Positions 46,620 through 55,253 of a stretch of 64,000 bases of DNA are shown in pieces. The first letter of the stretch is position 1. Every line of letters begins with the position of its first letter. Source of the stretch: Gammaproteobacteria bacterium (GTDB lineage Bacteria > Pseudomonadota > Gammaproteobacteria > Pseudomonadales > JAUIET01); assembly GCA_030431775.1 (NCBI GenBank), contig JAUIHW010000007.1, positions 1 through 64,000 of the forward strand, read 5' to 3'. The position numbers and the translations under genes were made by a program. The notes beneath the pieces were generated by a model. The model made no database searches. It saw only the letters and a program-made list of their open reading frames with translations, and was not told the origin of the DNA.

Positions 46620-47909
46620 ATGTTACAGAGATACCACAGAAAAACCCTAGCGCTACTGGGCCCGCTGTTGCCGTTGTTATTGGTGCTTATGCTTCCCGAA
46701 CCGGCCTGGGCGCGCAATACGGTGGACCTGACGCTGCGCGACGTGGAGCTGTCGGCCGCCATGGAAATGCTGTCACGCCGGGAGAAAGTCAATATCGTGG
46801 TCGGCGACGGTGTAGAGGGTGTTGTGTCCCTGAACCTTTATGGCGTTGAAGTGGTTGAAGCCATTCACATGATTGCCAACGCCGCCGGCTATTCGGTGGA
46901 GCGGCGCGGTAAAAGCTATCACGTGATCGAGCACGACCAGGTCAACAATTACTCCAGCAGCGATCAGTTACAAATTCGCACCTTCCGCCTGCGCTACAGT
47001 GAGGCCTCCACGGTCGGCGATATGCTGAAGGAGTACCTGTCGGCTTACGGCACGATGACCCTGCTGGAAAAGCGCAATATGATAGTCATCGAAGACACAC
47101 CAGACTTTTTGCGCCGGATCGCGCGCCTGGTGGAGCAGCTCGATTATCGCCCCAAGCAGGTGTTGATCGAGGCCAAAATTCTGGAAGTACGCCTGGATGA
47201 TACCGAGTCATTCGGTGTGGAATGGAGCAAACTGTTTAATTCCGACACCGGAACCAATGGCAGCTTCGGCACGCAGTCGCTGGCCGACGCGAATTCGCCG
47301 GGCTTTTTTGTTAACCTGAACGACAGCAATTTTACCGCGGTTCTGGACGCGCTGGAAAATACCGGCAAAGCCCGCACACTGTCCAGCCCGACCTTGCTGA
47401 CTGTAGAGCACGAGCCTGCTTCGGTGATTATCGGTAACCGTCTGGGTTATTTGAACACGGTTACCATTAACCAGGTGACAACCGAAACCACGGAATTTTT
47501 GGAAAGCGGGGTAATTCTGGAAGTGACACCCAGTGTCGATGGCGACGACAACATCCACCTGGAGATACACCCGGAAGTGAGCACCGGTACCGTCACCGAT
47601 GGCATTCCGTCGCAGGACACCACCGCTGTGGATACCCAGCTGATCGTCCCCAACGGCGCGACCTCCTTCATCGGTGGCCTGATGCGCCTGCAAAAATTCA
47701 ATGATCATCGCGGTGTGCCTTTGCTGGGCCGCATTCCGGTGGCCGGCAAATTGTTTTCACGCACCGAAGACCGCGCCATCCGCACCGAAATCATCGTGCT
47801 GATCACGCCACGCATCGTAGACCCGGGTAACGACCCGCTGATGGACCGCCAGCGGGAGCGGGTTGAAGAAGTGCAGACTTCTATTTCTGATACTGCATCA
47901 GTGGAATAG
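46620..47909 (+). CDS. mshL: Secretin (MshL/PilQ/GspD family)
   Basis: 429 residues forming the outer-membrane pore of the pilus. Signal segment (about 10-32), an STN-like N0 domain (VDLTLRDVELSAAMEMLSRR to about 100), an N1 domain (about 115-180) and the C-terminal secretin beta domain (VLIEAKILEVRLDDTESFGV, VTPSVDGDDNIHLEI, PLLGRIPVAGKLFS). It has no AMIN domain and is shorter than most PilQ, close to the minimal MshL form. It is the last gene of the pilus island, and a repeat element follows. Confidence 0.9.
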   Translation: MLQRYHRKTLALLGPLLPLLLVLMLPEPAWARNTVDLTLRDVELSAAMEMLSRREKVNIVVGDGVEGVVSLNLYGVEVVEAIHMIANAAGYSVERRGKSYHVIEHDQVNNYSSSDQLQIRTFRLRYSEASTVGDMLKEYLSAYGTMTLLEKRNMIVIEDTPDFLRRIARLVEQLDYRPKQVLIEAKILEVRLDDTESFGVEWSKLFNSDTGTNGSFGTQSLADANSPGFFVNLNDSNFTAVLDALENTGKARTLSSPTLLTVEHEPASVIIGNRLGYLNTVTINQVTTETTEFLESGVILEVTPSVDGDDNIHLEIHPEVSTGTVTDGIPSQDTTAVDTQLIVPNGATSFIGGLMRLQKFNDHRGVPLLGRIPVAGKLFSRTEDRAIRTEIIVLITPRIVDPGNDPLMDRQRERVEEVQTSISDTASVE

Positions 47910-47935
47910 AGCTCTTGCAAAGCTAAATCCAACAT

Positions 47936-48048
47936 AGCGGAAGAGCGACTGGTGTTTTTCCGCTCCATGGGCCATCCCTGGCCCATCCCGCGCCCGTCCA
48001 TGGCGCTAGTCGCTCCGAAACCCCATACGCACCCAATTTGGGCTGCGT
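47936..48048 (+). repeat. Dispersed repeat, copy 1 (core 47961-48017)
   Basis: The core holds TGGGCCATCCCTGGCCCATC, followed by CCGCG, then CGTCCATGGCGCTAGTCGC. It shares about 45 bases with the copies at 60306 and 60471. Its flanking arms are weak: TGGTGTTT (47950-47957) opposes AAACCCCA (48018-48025) with one mismatch. A separate seven-base-pair hairpin (AGCGGAA 47936-47942 with TTCCGCT 47958-47964) and a hairpin at 48027-48048 lie on either side. It fills the 224-base gap after the secretin gene and holds no gene. Confidence 0.75.
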
Positions 48049-48133
48049 CAGGCAGCGGAAGCAATGAACGAACAGCAATAGGCTGAATCGGCCGAATCGG
48101 CGATAATGCCTGTTTGAGTTGTGAGAAGTCCTC

Positions 48134-49219
48134 TTGGTCAGTCTGCAGTATCCCTTTGAGCAAAGCCCGCCACCCGGCACCACCATGGAAGTCAGCCCCG
48201 GCGTGCGTTGGCTGCGCATGCCGCTGCCCCTGGCCCTGGATCACATCAACCTTTACCTGCTGCGAGATGACGACGGCTGGTGGATTGTGGATACCGGCAT
48301 TGGCGGTGGCAAGACCCAGGAGCTGTGGGAGCAGATATTTGCCAACGAACTCGATGGTCTGCCGATCAAGGCCGTCCTGTCCACCCATATGCATCCGGAT
48401 CACGTCGGGCAGGCCGGGTGGCTGTGTGAACGATTCCGGGTGCCGTTTTACATGACCCGCGCGGAATTCTATGCTGCCAGAGTAATGAGTGAAATGCCGG
48501 ACGGCTTAAGCTGGACCAGTGAGCAGTATATGCGGCGCCACGGCACGGCGGAGGCCCATATAGAGCGCATGCGCAGCAGTAAAATGCGCATGTCCAGCAT
48601 GGTCGAGCCCTTACCGATGGCCTACCGCCGCCTGCGGGCGGGTCAGCGACTGCGGATTGGCGGCCACGATTGGAAAATAATGGTAGGCGAAGGACATTCA
48701 CCCGAGCATGCCTGCCTGTATTGTGCAGAACTGGGCGTCCTGCTGTCTGGCGATCAGGTGATTGCCGGGATTACACCCAATGTCAGTGTGATGCCAACCG
48801 AGCCGGAGGCCAACCCGATGGCCGACTGGTTGCAGACACTGAAACCCTTTGGCGATTTGCCGGAGGACACTCTGGTGCTGCCGGCGCACAGGCTGCCGTT
48901 TTACGGACTCCGCCAGCGGGTAAGCGACATCATCGAGCACCATGAAGACCATATGGTCGCTCTCGAAAAAGCCTGCCAGCGGCCGCAGCTGTTATCTGAC
49001 TTGCTGCCGGTCCTTTTTAAACGTGAACTTGATCCGAGCCAGATCACCATGGCACAGGGCGAGTGCGTTGCCCATTTGCACCTCTTGATGGAGCGCGGCC
49101 TGATCGCCCGTGAACTGGGCGAAGACGGCCTGTATCGCTTTCGTACCACTGATCCGGACATAGCCGATAAGCACACCTCTCCGGGGTATCAGGGCGATGA
49201 CTCGCCGCATATGGTTTAA
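48134..49219 (+). CDS. MBL-fold metallo-hydrolase with C-terminal winged-helix region
   Basis: 361 residues. The metal-binding motif is THMHPDHVG (about residue 91-99), with further ligands in GHSPEHACLY and SGDQVI and the C-terminal LPAHRLPF. It matches the LACTB2-like glyoxalase-II-related hydrolases with a helical tail. The substrate is not known. A TTG start is used because residues upstream of the first ATG (48185) look like family sequence (YPFEQSPPPGTTMEV). moaC follows after 33 bases. Confidence 0.82.
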   Translation: MVSLQYPFEQSPPPGTTMEVSPGVRWLRMPLPLALDHINLYLLRDDDGWWIVDTGIGGGKTQELWEQIFANELDGLPIKAVLSTHMHPDHVGQAGWLCERFRVPFYMTRAEFYAARVMSEMPDGLSWTSEQYMRRHGTAEAHIERMRSSKMRMSSMVEPLPMAYRRLRAGQRLRIGGHDWKIMVGEGHSPEHACLYCAELGVLLSGDQVIAGITPNVSVMPTEPEANPMADWLQTLKPFGDLPEDTLVLPAHRLPFYGLRQRVSDIIEHHEDHMVALEKACQRPQLLSDLLPVLFKRELDPSQITMAQGECVAHLHLLMERGLIARELGEDGLYRFRTTDPDIADKHTSPGYQGDDSPHMV

Positions 49220-49252
49220 TACACCTTTAGCGAATGGTTTTCAGAGCGCGGC

Positions 49253-49744
49253 ATGGCAGAACTCACTCACTTTGATCAGCAGGGCAATGCGCACATGGTC
49301 GATGTCAGTGGCAAGCAGACCACCGCTAGGGAGGCGGTTGCCGCCGCAGAAGTGCTGATGCGCGCTGACACCCTGGCTATGATTGCCGACGGCCAGCATA
49401 AGAAAGGGGATGTGTTAGGCGTGGCGCGAATAGCGGGTATTCAGGCCGCCAAGAAATGCAGCGAATTGATACCGCTTTGTCACCCGCTGGCGCTGACTGC
49501 AGTGCAGATAGACTTTACCCTGCACAGTGATGCACAGCACTGCGCGGTGAGAATACGCAGTACCTGTCGGATTGATGCCAAAACCGGCGTTGAAATGGAA
49601 GCACTGACCGCGGCCAGTGTGGCTGCGTTAACGATTTATGATATGTGTAAGGCGGTTGACAAGGGTATGCAGATTAATGGCCTGTGCCTGATAAAGAAAA
49701 CCGGTGGCAAAAGTGGCGACTGGGGACGCTCAGAGCATGTCTGA
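49253..49744 (+). CDS. moaC: MoaC, cyclic pyranopterin monophosphate synthase
   Basis: 163 residues, the second enzyme step of molybdenum cofactor synthesis. Typical motifs are HMVDVSGK at the N-terminus, [16 protein letters not shown] (about 67-82), [20 protein letters not shown] (about 116-135) and the CKAVDKGM lysine region. It overlaps moaD by eight bases and forms a moaCDE operon; moaA and moaB are not in the window. Confidence 0.96.
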   Translation: MAELTHFDQQGNAHMVDVSGKQTTAREAVAAAEVLMRADTLAMIADGQHKKGDVLGVARIAGIQAAKKCSELIPLCHPLALTAVQIDFTLHSDAQHCAVRIRSTCRIDAKTGVEMEALTAASVAALTIYDMCKAVDKGMQINGLCLIKKTGGKSGDWGRSEHV

Positions 49745-50006
49745 TTCCTTGATTACGATCCGTTTTTTTGCCAGTCTGCGTGAACAGCTTGGCCGGCCGG
49801 CCATGGAATTGGCGTCCGAACACTTGCCCGACTCGGCTACCGTGGCCGAACTGATTGCGGTGATTGTGGAGAGGATCGGTCCGCAGGCGGACGCCTTAAA
49901 TGGCGCGGATGTACAGTGCGCCGTCAACCAGCAGATAGTTAGCCATGCTGAGTCGATACGCGCGGGTGACGAAGTCGCGTTTTTTCCTCCAGTGACCGGG
50001 GGATAG
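49737..50006 (+). CDS. moaD: MoaD, molybdopterin synthase sulfur carrier
   Basis: 89 residues with a ubiquitin-like fold and the C-terminal FFPPVTGG, whose terminal glycine becomes the thiocarboxylate that donates sulfur to the pterin. The true start is the ATG at 49737 inside the moaC end; the reading frame is open a little further upstream. moaE follows after four bases. Confidence 0.95.
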   Translation: MSDSLITIRFFASLREQLGRPAMELASEHLPDSATVAELIAVIVERIGPQADALNGADVQCAVNQQIVSHAESIRAGDEVAFFPPVTGG

Positions 50007-50010
50007 CAGC

Positions 50011-50469
50011 GTGCTCAGTGTGCGGGTGGCCGAGCAGGATTTCTCGGCGGATGTCGAAAACAGCGCTCTGCTGGAGTGCACCGAAGGTGTCGGTGCACTC
50101 GCGAATTTTATCGGTGTTGTGCGCCAGAGTGGTCAAGCGAACCCGCTCAAAGAAATGTGGCTTGAGCATTACCCGGGCATGACGGAACATACATTGCAGA
50201 ATTTACTTGAGCGGGCCGCCGGGCGCTGGCCAGTGTTGGCAGCACGGGTACATCATCGGGTTGGCGCACTACAGCCCGGCGAACAAATCGTCTATGTTGG
50301 CGTTGCTGCAGCGCATCGTCAGGCAGCTTTTGATGCCTGTTCCTTTATTATGGATTTTTTGAAAACCGAAGCACCTTTCTGGAAGAAGGAAATATTCGCT
50401 GACGGTCTGGAGCAGTGGGTGGCGGCCCGTGATAATGACCGCAAAGCCTTGGGCAAATGGGCCAAATAA
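50011..50469 (+). CDS. moaE: MoaE, molybdopterin synthase catalytic subunit
   Basis: 152 residues, GTG start. Motifs include GALANFIGVVR (about 30-40), LEHYPGMTE, RVHHRVGALQPGE and the C-terminal DFLKTEAPFWKKE, which carries the active-site lysines. It partners MoaD to insert dithiolene sulfur. A perfect six-base-pair hairpin (50479-50493) follows the gene. Confidence 0.95.
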   Translation: MLSVRVAEQDFSADVENSALLECTEGVGALANFIGVVRQSGQANPLKEMWLEHYPGMTEHTLQNLLERAAGRWPVLAARVHHRVGALQPGEQIVYVGVAAAHRQAAFDACSFIMDFLKTEAPFWKKEIFADGLEQWVAARDNDRKALGKWAK

Positions 50470-50478
50470 TTACTGTCC

Positions 50479-50493
50479 GCGTGCCTCGCACGC
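50479..50493 (+). other. Hairpin after moaE
   Basis: GCGTGC-CTC-GCACGC is a perfect six-base-pair stem ten bases after the moaE stop. A second small stem, CCTTA-GAA-TAAGG (50494-50506), follows it directly and covers the AAGG that would serve as ribosome-binding site of the next gene. There is no T-run. Confidence 0.35.
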
Positions 50494-50510
50494 CCTTAGA
50501 ATAAGGAACC

Positions 50511-50993
50511 ATGATGAGTATTAACCCCCTGGAACTTCGCAATGCATTTGGCTCTTTCGCCACCGGCGTCACCGTGGTAACGGCCAACCCTGAAGGCTTT
50601 GCACCGTTCGGAATGACGGTCAATTCATTTTCGTCACTGTCACTTGATCCGCCGTTGCTGCTATGGAGCCTGCAAAACAATTCCGAGTGCTGGGACGCGT
50701 TCGTCGCGGCCGAACAGTTTGCCATCAATATTCTGGCGGAGCATCAGCAGGATTTGTCCTCCCTGTATGCGAAGAAGGGGCAGCACGATTTGCAGGCAGA
50801 GCATTTCGAGATAGGCCCAAGCGGCGTGGCGGTGCTGAACGACAGCCTGGCACGCTTTGAGTGCCGGGTAGAAGAACGCCTCGCCGGTGGTGATCACACT
50901 ATCTATGTCGGTCGTGTAGAACACCTGCGGACTACCGATCATGAGCGTCCGGTGGTTTTCTATGCCGGCCAGTACCGTCAGCTTAGCGGATGA
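50511..50993 (+). CDS. Flavin reductase family protein (HpaC-like)
   Basis: 160 residues of the FMN-binding split-barrel class. LRNAFGSFATGVTVVTANPEG opens the fold, SFSSLSLDPPLLLWSLQ forms the flavin pocket, FAINILAEHQQDLS follows and the end is VFYAGQYRQLSG. Such proteins reduce free flavin for two-component monooxygenases. No oxygenase partner is next to it. The stop overlaps the Nudix gene by four bases. Confidence 0.88.
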   Translation: MMSINPLELRNAFGSFATGVTVVTANPEGFAPFGMTVNSFSSLSLDPPLLLWSLQNNSECWDAFVAAEQFAINILAEHQQDLSSLYAKKGQHDLQAEHFEIGPSGVAVLNDSLARFECRVEERLAGGDHTIYVGRVEHLRTTDHERPVVFYAGQYRQLSG

Positions 50994-51538
50994 AGTATTG
51001 TAGTTACTGCGGTCACAGCGTCAGCCGCCGCATTCCACCAGACGACGACCGGGAACGCTATGTTTGTGACAGTTGTGATCACATTCATTATGAAAATCCC
51101 AGGGTGATTGTGGGTATCCTGCCGATATGGGAGTCGCAGGTACTGCTTTGCAAACGAGCCATCGAGCCGCGCAAGGGGTACTGGACCATGCCCGCAGGGT
51201 TTCTTGAAAATGGGGAATCAACCGCCGATGGCGCCAGTCGGGAAACCTGGGAAGAAGCTCGTGCCAGGGTTGTTGACCCAAAGCTTTATTGTGTGTTTGA
51301 CCTGCCCTACATCAATCAGGTGTATGTCTTCTTTCTGGCAGATCTCAGCGCGCCTGAGTTTGCCGCGGGCCCCGAAAGTCTTGATGTGAAGCTGTTTGAT
51401 GAGACTGATATCCCTTGGGAAGAACTGGCTTTTCCGGTAGTACGCACGACTTTGAACCACTATTTTTCCGATCGTAAGGAAGGGGTGTACCCGACCCGCA
51501 ACGAGGCAATTTATTTTAAGCGTCCGGTGGCTACGTAA
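50990..51538 (+). CDS. Nudix hydrolase with zinc ribbon
   Basis: 182 residues. An N-terminal zinc ribbon (Cys4, Cys7, Cys26, Cys29) precedes a Nudix box, GFLENGESTADGASRETWEE, in which the usual glycine after EE is replaced by Ala-Arg-Ala. The arrangement resembles NudC-type or ADP-ribose-type pyrophosphatases but is shorter than NudC. Substrate unknown. Confidence 0.87.
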   Translation: MKYCSYCGHSVSRRIPPDDDRERYVCDSCDHIHYENPRVIVGILPIWESQVLLCKRAIEPRKGYWTMPAGFLENGESTADGASRETWEEARARVVDPKLYCVFDLPYINQVYVFFLADLSAPEFAAGPESLDVKLFDETDIPWEELAFPVVRTTLNHYFSDRKEGVYPTRNEAIYFKRPVAT

Positions 51539-51539
51539 C

Positions 51540-53174
51540 ATGACAATACTGAACAGCTGGTATGAACAGGTCTTGCTCACACTCGGTCAGGTGACAGCGG
51601 GCACCTGGTTTGTTTTGGCCTGCGCGGCTCTTGTGGTTTGTCTGTTGCTGGTGGTCAACGCGATTGTTCTATGGCGCAGGCTCCGCCAGCAGCGGTTAAA
51701 CATGGAGCAGGCAGGCCTTGAGCACCGTGAAGAAGCTACTGAGCTGCGCCATGCATTCGAGCTGCAAAAGCATGATTTTGACGCTCGCATCGTGCATTTG
51801 AACGAACAATTAGGCGTGGCCCGGCGGCGCGGAGAAACGCTGGAAGATCGTCTGCAGGATGCACAAGCGGCTTATCACTCAGCCTTGAATGAGCGCGATA
51901 TTGCACGTGAGCAAAATCGTCAGCTTGGTCCTTTGAAAGAACGCATCGACAAGCTCAGCCAACAGCTTGATGAGCAGCGTACCGATGCCAGCCTGGCCAA
52001 AACTGAGCTGTCGGCGCTCAATGTGCAACTGACGGAGGAGCGCAAGGCAGCCGCCGAGAAGCTGAAGTTGCTGGAACACGCCAAAGAACGATTGAGTGCC
52101 GAGTTTGAGGTGCTTGCCAATCGGATATTCGAGGAGAAGAGCGAAAAACTGCTGAACCGAAACAAGCAATCACTGGAGCACACTCTGAGTCCCTTGAAAG
52201 ACCAACTCAGCGGGTTCAAGAAGCAAGTGGAAGACACCTATGATAAGGAAACTCGCGAGCGCCTGTCGCTGTTGCACGAAGTGAATGCGCTGAAAGACCT
52301 GAACCAGAAGATGAGCGCGGATGCCATCAACCTGACCCGAGCGCTCAAAGGCGACAATAAACTGCAGGGAAACTGGGGTGAGTTGATTTTGGAACGGGTG
52401 CTGGAAGACTCCGGCCTGAAGAAGGGCAGGGAATATCAGCTGCAGCTTAATTTAAGTGCTGAACAGCAGCAGCGGCGGCTGCCGGATGTGATCGTGCATT
52501 TGCCGGACCAGCGTGATTTGGTCATTGATGCCAAGGTTTCGTTGCTGGATTACGAACGTTATTGCAGCGTGGACGATGAAGCTGAAAAGCAAGCCGCCCT
52601 GCAAGCTCATATTCAGTCGATGCGGCGCCACATTAAAAATCTTAGCATCAAGGACTACGCCGGCCTGGAAGGGTTGCGCACGCTGGATTTTGTGTTTGTG
52701 TTTGTCCCCATCGAGCCCGCCTTTTTGCTGGCCTTCGAACACGACCAGGGCCTGTTCCGTGAGGCCTATGACAAAAACGTGATCGTCGTCAGCCCAACAA
52801 CGCTGCTGGCCAGTTTGCGCACTGTGCAAAACCTCTGGCGCTATGATGCACAGAACAAAAATGCGGAGAAAATAGCCCGTCGGGCCGGCGGTTTGCACGA
52901 TCAGTTTGTGTTGGTGCTTGAGTCGATGGAAGAAATGGGGCGTCAGATTGATCGGGCGAAAAACAGTTACGCAACAATGATGAATCGGTTTTCCAAGGGT
53001 AAAGGAAATCTGGTTAATCGCACCAGAGAATTGGAAAAGCTCGGCGCCAAAACCAAACGCCAACTCCCAAATACCATCAAGGATCTGGCGGAAACCGACG
53101 TCACTGACGTTCGCCTCAGTACAGAGTCGGATAACGAAGTTAATGAACCCGAAGCACTTGAATACGCAGATTAA
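51540..53174 (+). CDS. rmuC: RmuC, DNA recombination-limiting protein
   Basis: 544 residues: an N-terminal transmembrane helix (about 18-40), a long coiled coil (about 45-200), then the RmuC domain with LKGDNKLQGNWGELILERVL (about 268-287), LPDVIVHLPDQRDLVIDAKV (about 318-337) and FVFVFVPIEPAFL. RmuC restrains inversions between short inverted repeats in E. coli, which is of interest given the long inverted repeats nearby (inference only). Confidence 0.93.
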   Translation: MTILNSWYEQVLLTLGQVTAGTWFVLACAALVVCLLLVVNAIVLWRRLRQQRLNMEQAGLEHREEATELRHAFELQKHDFDARIVHLNEQLGVARRRGETLEDRLQDAQAAYHSALNERDIAREQNRQLGPLKERIDKLSQQLDEQRTDASLAKTELSALNVQLTEERKAAAEKLKLLEHAKERLSAEFEVLANRIFEEKSEKLLNRNKQSLEHTLSPLKDQLSGFKKQVEDTYDKETRERLSLLHEVNALKDLNQKMSADAINLTRALKGDNKLQGNWGELILERVLEDSGLKKGREYQLQLNLSAEQQQRRLPDVIVHLPDQRDLVIDAKVSLLDYERYCSVDDEAEKQAALQAHIQSMRRHIKNLSIKDYAGLEGLRTLDFVFVFVPIEPAFLLAFEHDQGLFREAYDKNVIVVSPTTLLASLRTVQNLWRYDAQNKNAEKIARRAGGLHDQFVLVLESMEEMGRQIDRAKNSYATMMNRFSKGKGNLVNRTRELEKLGAKTKRQLPNTIKDLAETDVTDVRLSTESDNEVNEPEALEYAD

Positions 53175-53185
53175 GGAGTCAATGA

Positions 53186-53656
53186 ATGGCGTTACCCAAA
53201 ATCGGTAATCTCGCACCCGCGTTTACCTTGTTTGATCAAAACGGGAATAAAATTTCTTTGCGGGAGTATCGCGATAAGAAAAATGTCCTTGTTTATTTTT
53301 ACCCCAAAGCACTGACACCGGGGTGCACGGTGCAGGCTTGCGGCCTGCGCGATGCCAGCAAAGAACTCGCCAAGGCGAAGACCGTCGTTCTCGGGATCAG
53401 TCCGGACCCGGTCAAGAAGCTGGCGTCATTTACTGCCAAGCACGATTTGAACTTTACCTTGTTGTCTGATGAGGATCACAAGGTGGCTGAGAAATATGGC
53501 GTCTGGGGCCTCAAAAAGTTCATGGGCAAGGAGTACATGGGAGTGAATCGCATGTCATTTATTATCGGTAAAGATGGCCGGCTCAAGCACATAATGGAGA
53601 AAGTGAAAACCAAAACACACCACGATGATGTGCTGGAGATTATCAATAGCCTTTAG
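53186..53656 (+). CDS. bcp: Bcp/PrxQ, thiol peroxidase
   Basis: 156-residue peroxiredoxin. The peroxidatic cysteine in TPGCTVQAC (about residue 45) is followed five residues later by the resolving cysteine, an atypical 2-Cys PrxQ layout. LGISPDPVKKLASF and YGVWGLKKFMGKEYMGV are also typical. It starts 11 bases after rmuC and is convergent with hspQ, the two stops overlapping by four bases. Confidence 0.93.
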   Translation: MALPKIGNLAPAFTLFDQNGNKISLREYRDKKNVLVYFYPKALTPGCTVQACGLRDASKELAKAKTVVLGISPDPVKKLASFTAKHDLNFTLLSDEDHKVAEKYGVWGLKKFMGKEYMGVNRMSFIIGKDGRLKHIMEKVKTKTHHDDVLEIINSL

Positions 53657-54003
53657 TTGGCTTTTTGAAAAACGGCGTAGTGTTGGCCATTAAAAGACTG
53701 GAAGTATTCGCCCAACGCCGGGTGATTGATTTGCTCAGGTTTGCTCAATGCCTGTAGATTACGCTCTGCGACATAGCTCGATTGAATGCCATTGTGCACA
53801 AGCACGTGGTACCAGGGCTGGTTTTGTGGTGGGCAGGATCGCGCCTGTTGCTCATACCATTCATCGCTGAGCATGAAAACAGGGTCAATATCAAAAATAA
53901 CGCCCAGGTAACCAAACAATTTGTGTTCCACCACCTGTCCGACGGTAAACTTGCAGCTCTGCTGGAATGGAGCGGTGCGGTGCGGTGCATTCTGTGCTTG
54001 CAT
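53653..54003 (-). CDS. hspQ: HspQ heat-shock protein (YccV-like, hemimethylated-DNA-binding fold)
   Basis: 116 residues. The core KFTVGQVVEHKLFGYLGVIF, then DIDPVFMLSDEWY and PWYHVLVHNG with YVAERNL near the C-terminus, matches HspQ, which in Enterobacteria modulates the Lon protease and affects DnaA. The first ~17 residues are not conserved, so the start may lie slightly downstream. Divergent from the SDR gene at 54237. Confidence 0.88.
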   Translation of the reverse strand: MQAQNAPHRTAPFQQSCKFTVGQVVEHKLFGYLGVIFDIDPVFMLSDEWYEQQARSCPPQNQPWYHVLVHNGIQSSYVAERNLQALSKPEQINHPALGEYFQSFNGQHYAVFQKAN

Positions 54004-54087
54004 AAGCTGGTTCCGGTAACAAGCTTCGTGGGTGCGTTAACTTAGCGACCTTACTTGTGGTATTGGTTGCAGATAGACCGTTAAGTT

Positions 54088-54108
54088 ACTAGTTTGCAAC
54101 TAGTTTTT
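54088..54108 (+). terminator. Terminator-like hairpin in the hspQ-SDR gap
   Basis: ACTAGTT-TGC-AACTAGT (54088-54104) is a perfect seven-base-pair stem followed by TTTT on the plus strand. No plus-strand gene ends nearby; the closest is bcp, about 430 bases back. It might end a bcp read-through transcript antisense to hspQ or an unannotated RNA, or be chance because the stem is AT-rich. Confidence 0.35.
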
Positions 54109-54236
54109 CCAGAAATAAAGTGCAGGCTTCCTAGTTTTAGGACGGAAAATGCACAATTTGGCCGGCGAACGCTCCGATTGTTTGATTGTTGGCCAGGCAG
54201 GTGACCAACGCTAGCGGATTGAATAGAGAGATTGCT

Positions 54237-55076
54237 ATGAGCAAACAGGTTTGCCTGATTACTGGGGCAAGCAATGGGATTGGCAAAGCGACGGCCGTAG
54301 CCATGGCTGAGCGAGGCTTTGAAGTATTTTTGCACGGCCGTAGCCAGACAAAGTTAAACGAGACCCGGGACCAGATTATCAAGCAGATACCGGATGCGGA
54401 GCTCAGCCTGCTGGTCGCCGATTTAAATCGCCTCGAGGAGGTGCGGCGGCTGGCCGATAGTTTTTTAGCGACAGGCAAGCCTCTGCATTGCCTGATCAGC
54501 AATGCCGGAATCACGAACAGCCGTCGTGTTCTGACTGAAGACGGGCATGAAGAGATGTTTGCGGTAAACCACTTAGCCCCGTTTCTGCTATGCAATCTTT
54601 TGCAGGAAAAATTACAGGCCAGTGCCCCCGCCCGAGTCGTGATTGTGGCCTCCGGTGCCCATGCATTCTGCAAGGGTATTCGCTTTGCAGATCTGAGTTT
54701 TGCGCAGAACTTCAAATCGATGCAGGTCTATGGTCATTCGAAGCTGGCGAATATGCTGTTCACGCGCGAATTGGCGAGGCGTATGGAAAACACAGGTGTC
54801 ACCGTCAACTGCTGTCACCCGGGTGCTGTTGGCACCGGCCTGGGAACCAACAATGGGCTGTTTGGAAAAGTGATTATGGCCGTGCTTAAGCCGTTTTTCC
54901 GCAGTCCAGAGAAAGGCGCGGAGACCAGCGTTTTTATGGCCACTTCGCCGGAAGTGGCGACAGTGAATGGGGCTTACTACTATAATTGTCGCCGCGCAAC
55001 GGCAAAACCCTGGGCCGAAGACGACACCGAAGCAGCCCGTTTGTGGGATGTCAGTGTCGATCTGGTGGGTTTATGA
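54237..55076 (+). CDS. Short-chain dehydrogenase/reductase (retinol-dehydrogenase-like)
   Basis: 279 residues. Nucleotide-binding GASNGIGKA (10-18), NAG-like SNAGITNSRR (about 84-93), catalytic YGHSK (Tyr165, Lys169). The C-terminal CHPGAVGTGLG segment is typical of RDH-like SDRs. The cofactor is probably NADP(H), as a lysine/arginine follows the second strand (HGRSQTK). The ATG at 54237 is preceded by GAGAG; upstream frame extension is not family sequence. Confidence 0.87.
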   Translation: MSKQVCLITGASNGIGKATAVAMAERGFEVFLHGRSQTKLNETRDQIIKQIPDAELSLLVADLNRLEEVRRLADSFLATGKPLHCLISNAGITNSRRVLTEDGHEEMFAVNHLAPFLLCNLLQEKLQASAPARVVIVASGAHAFCKGIRFADLSFAQNFKSMQVYGHSKLANMLFTRELARRMENTGVTVNCCHPGAVGTGLGTNNGLFGKVIMAVLKPFFRSPEKGAETSVFMATSPEVATVNGAYYYNCRRATAKPWAEDDTEAARLWDVSVDLVGL

Positions 55077-55253
55077 AGCCGACCTGTTCGCCAGCTTCTG
55101 GCACGCTACCGGCATTGTGCCTGGAGCACGCAAACCTGATTCACTCCCCGCCAGCCGATCATGGGCTGCGGCTGTCGAATGTGCAACTTGCCAATTTGTA
55201 CCCGTCGCAGTCGGAGTGCACGACAAAACACAAGAAAGCTTAAGGAGACTTCG
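55077..55253 (+). other. 177-base gap between SDR and LLM oxidoreductase genes
   Basis: An ATG overlapping the SDR stop (ATGA at 55074) opens a 56-codon frame to 55243 whose product shows no family resemblance. Another frame through the same bases is also open. Apart from the ribosome site AAGGAG before 55254, nothing else is recognisable. Confidence 0.3.

Noticed and set aside
48027-48048. Hairpin ACGCACCCAA...TGCGT as a terminator for the pilus operon
   Set aside because: It has a bulge and no T-run follows; kept only as part of the repeat region description.
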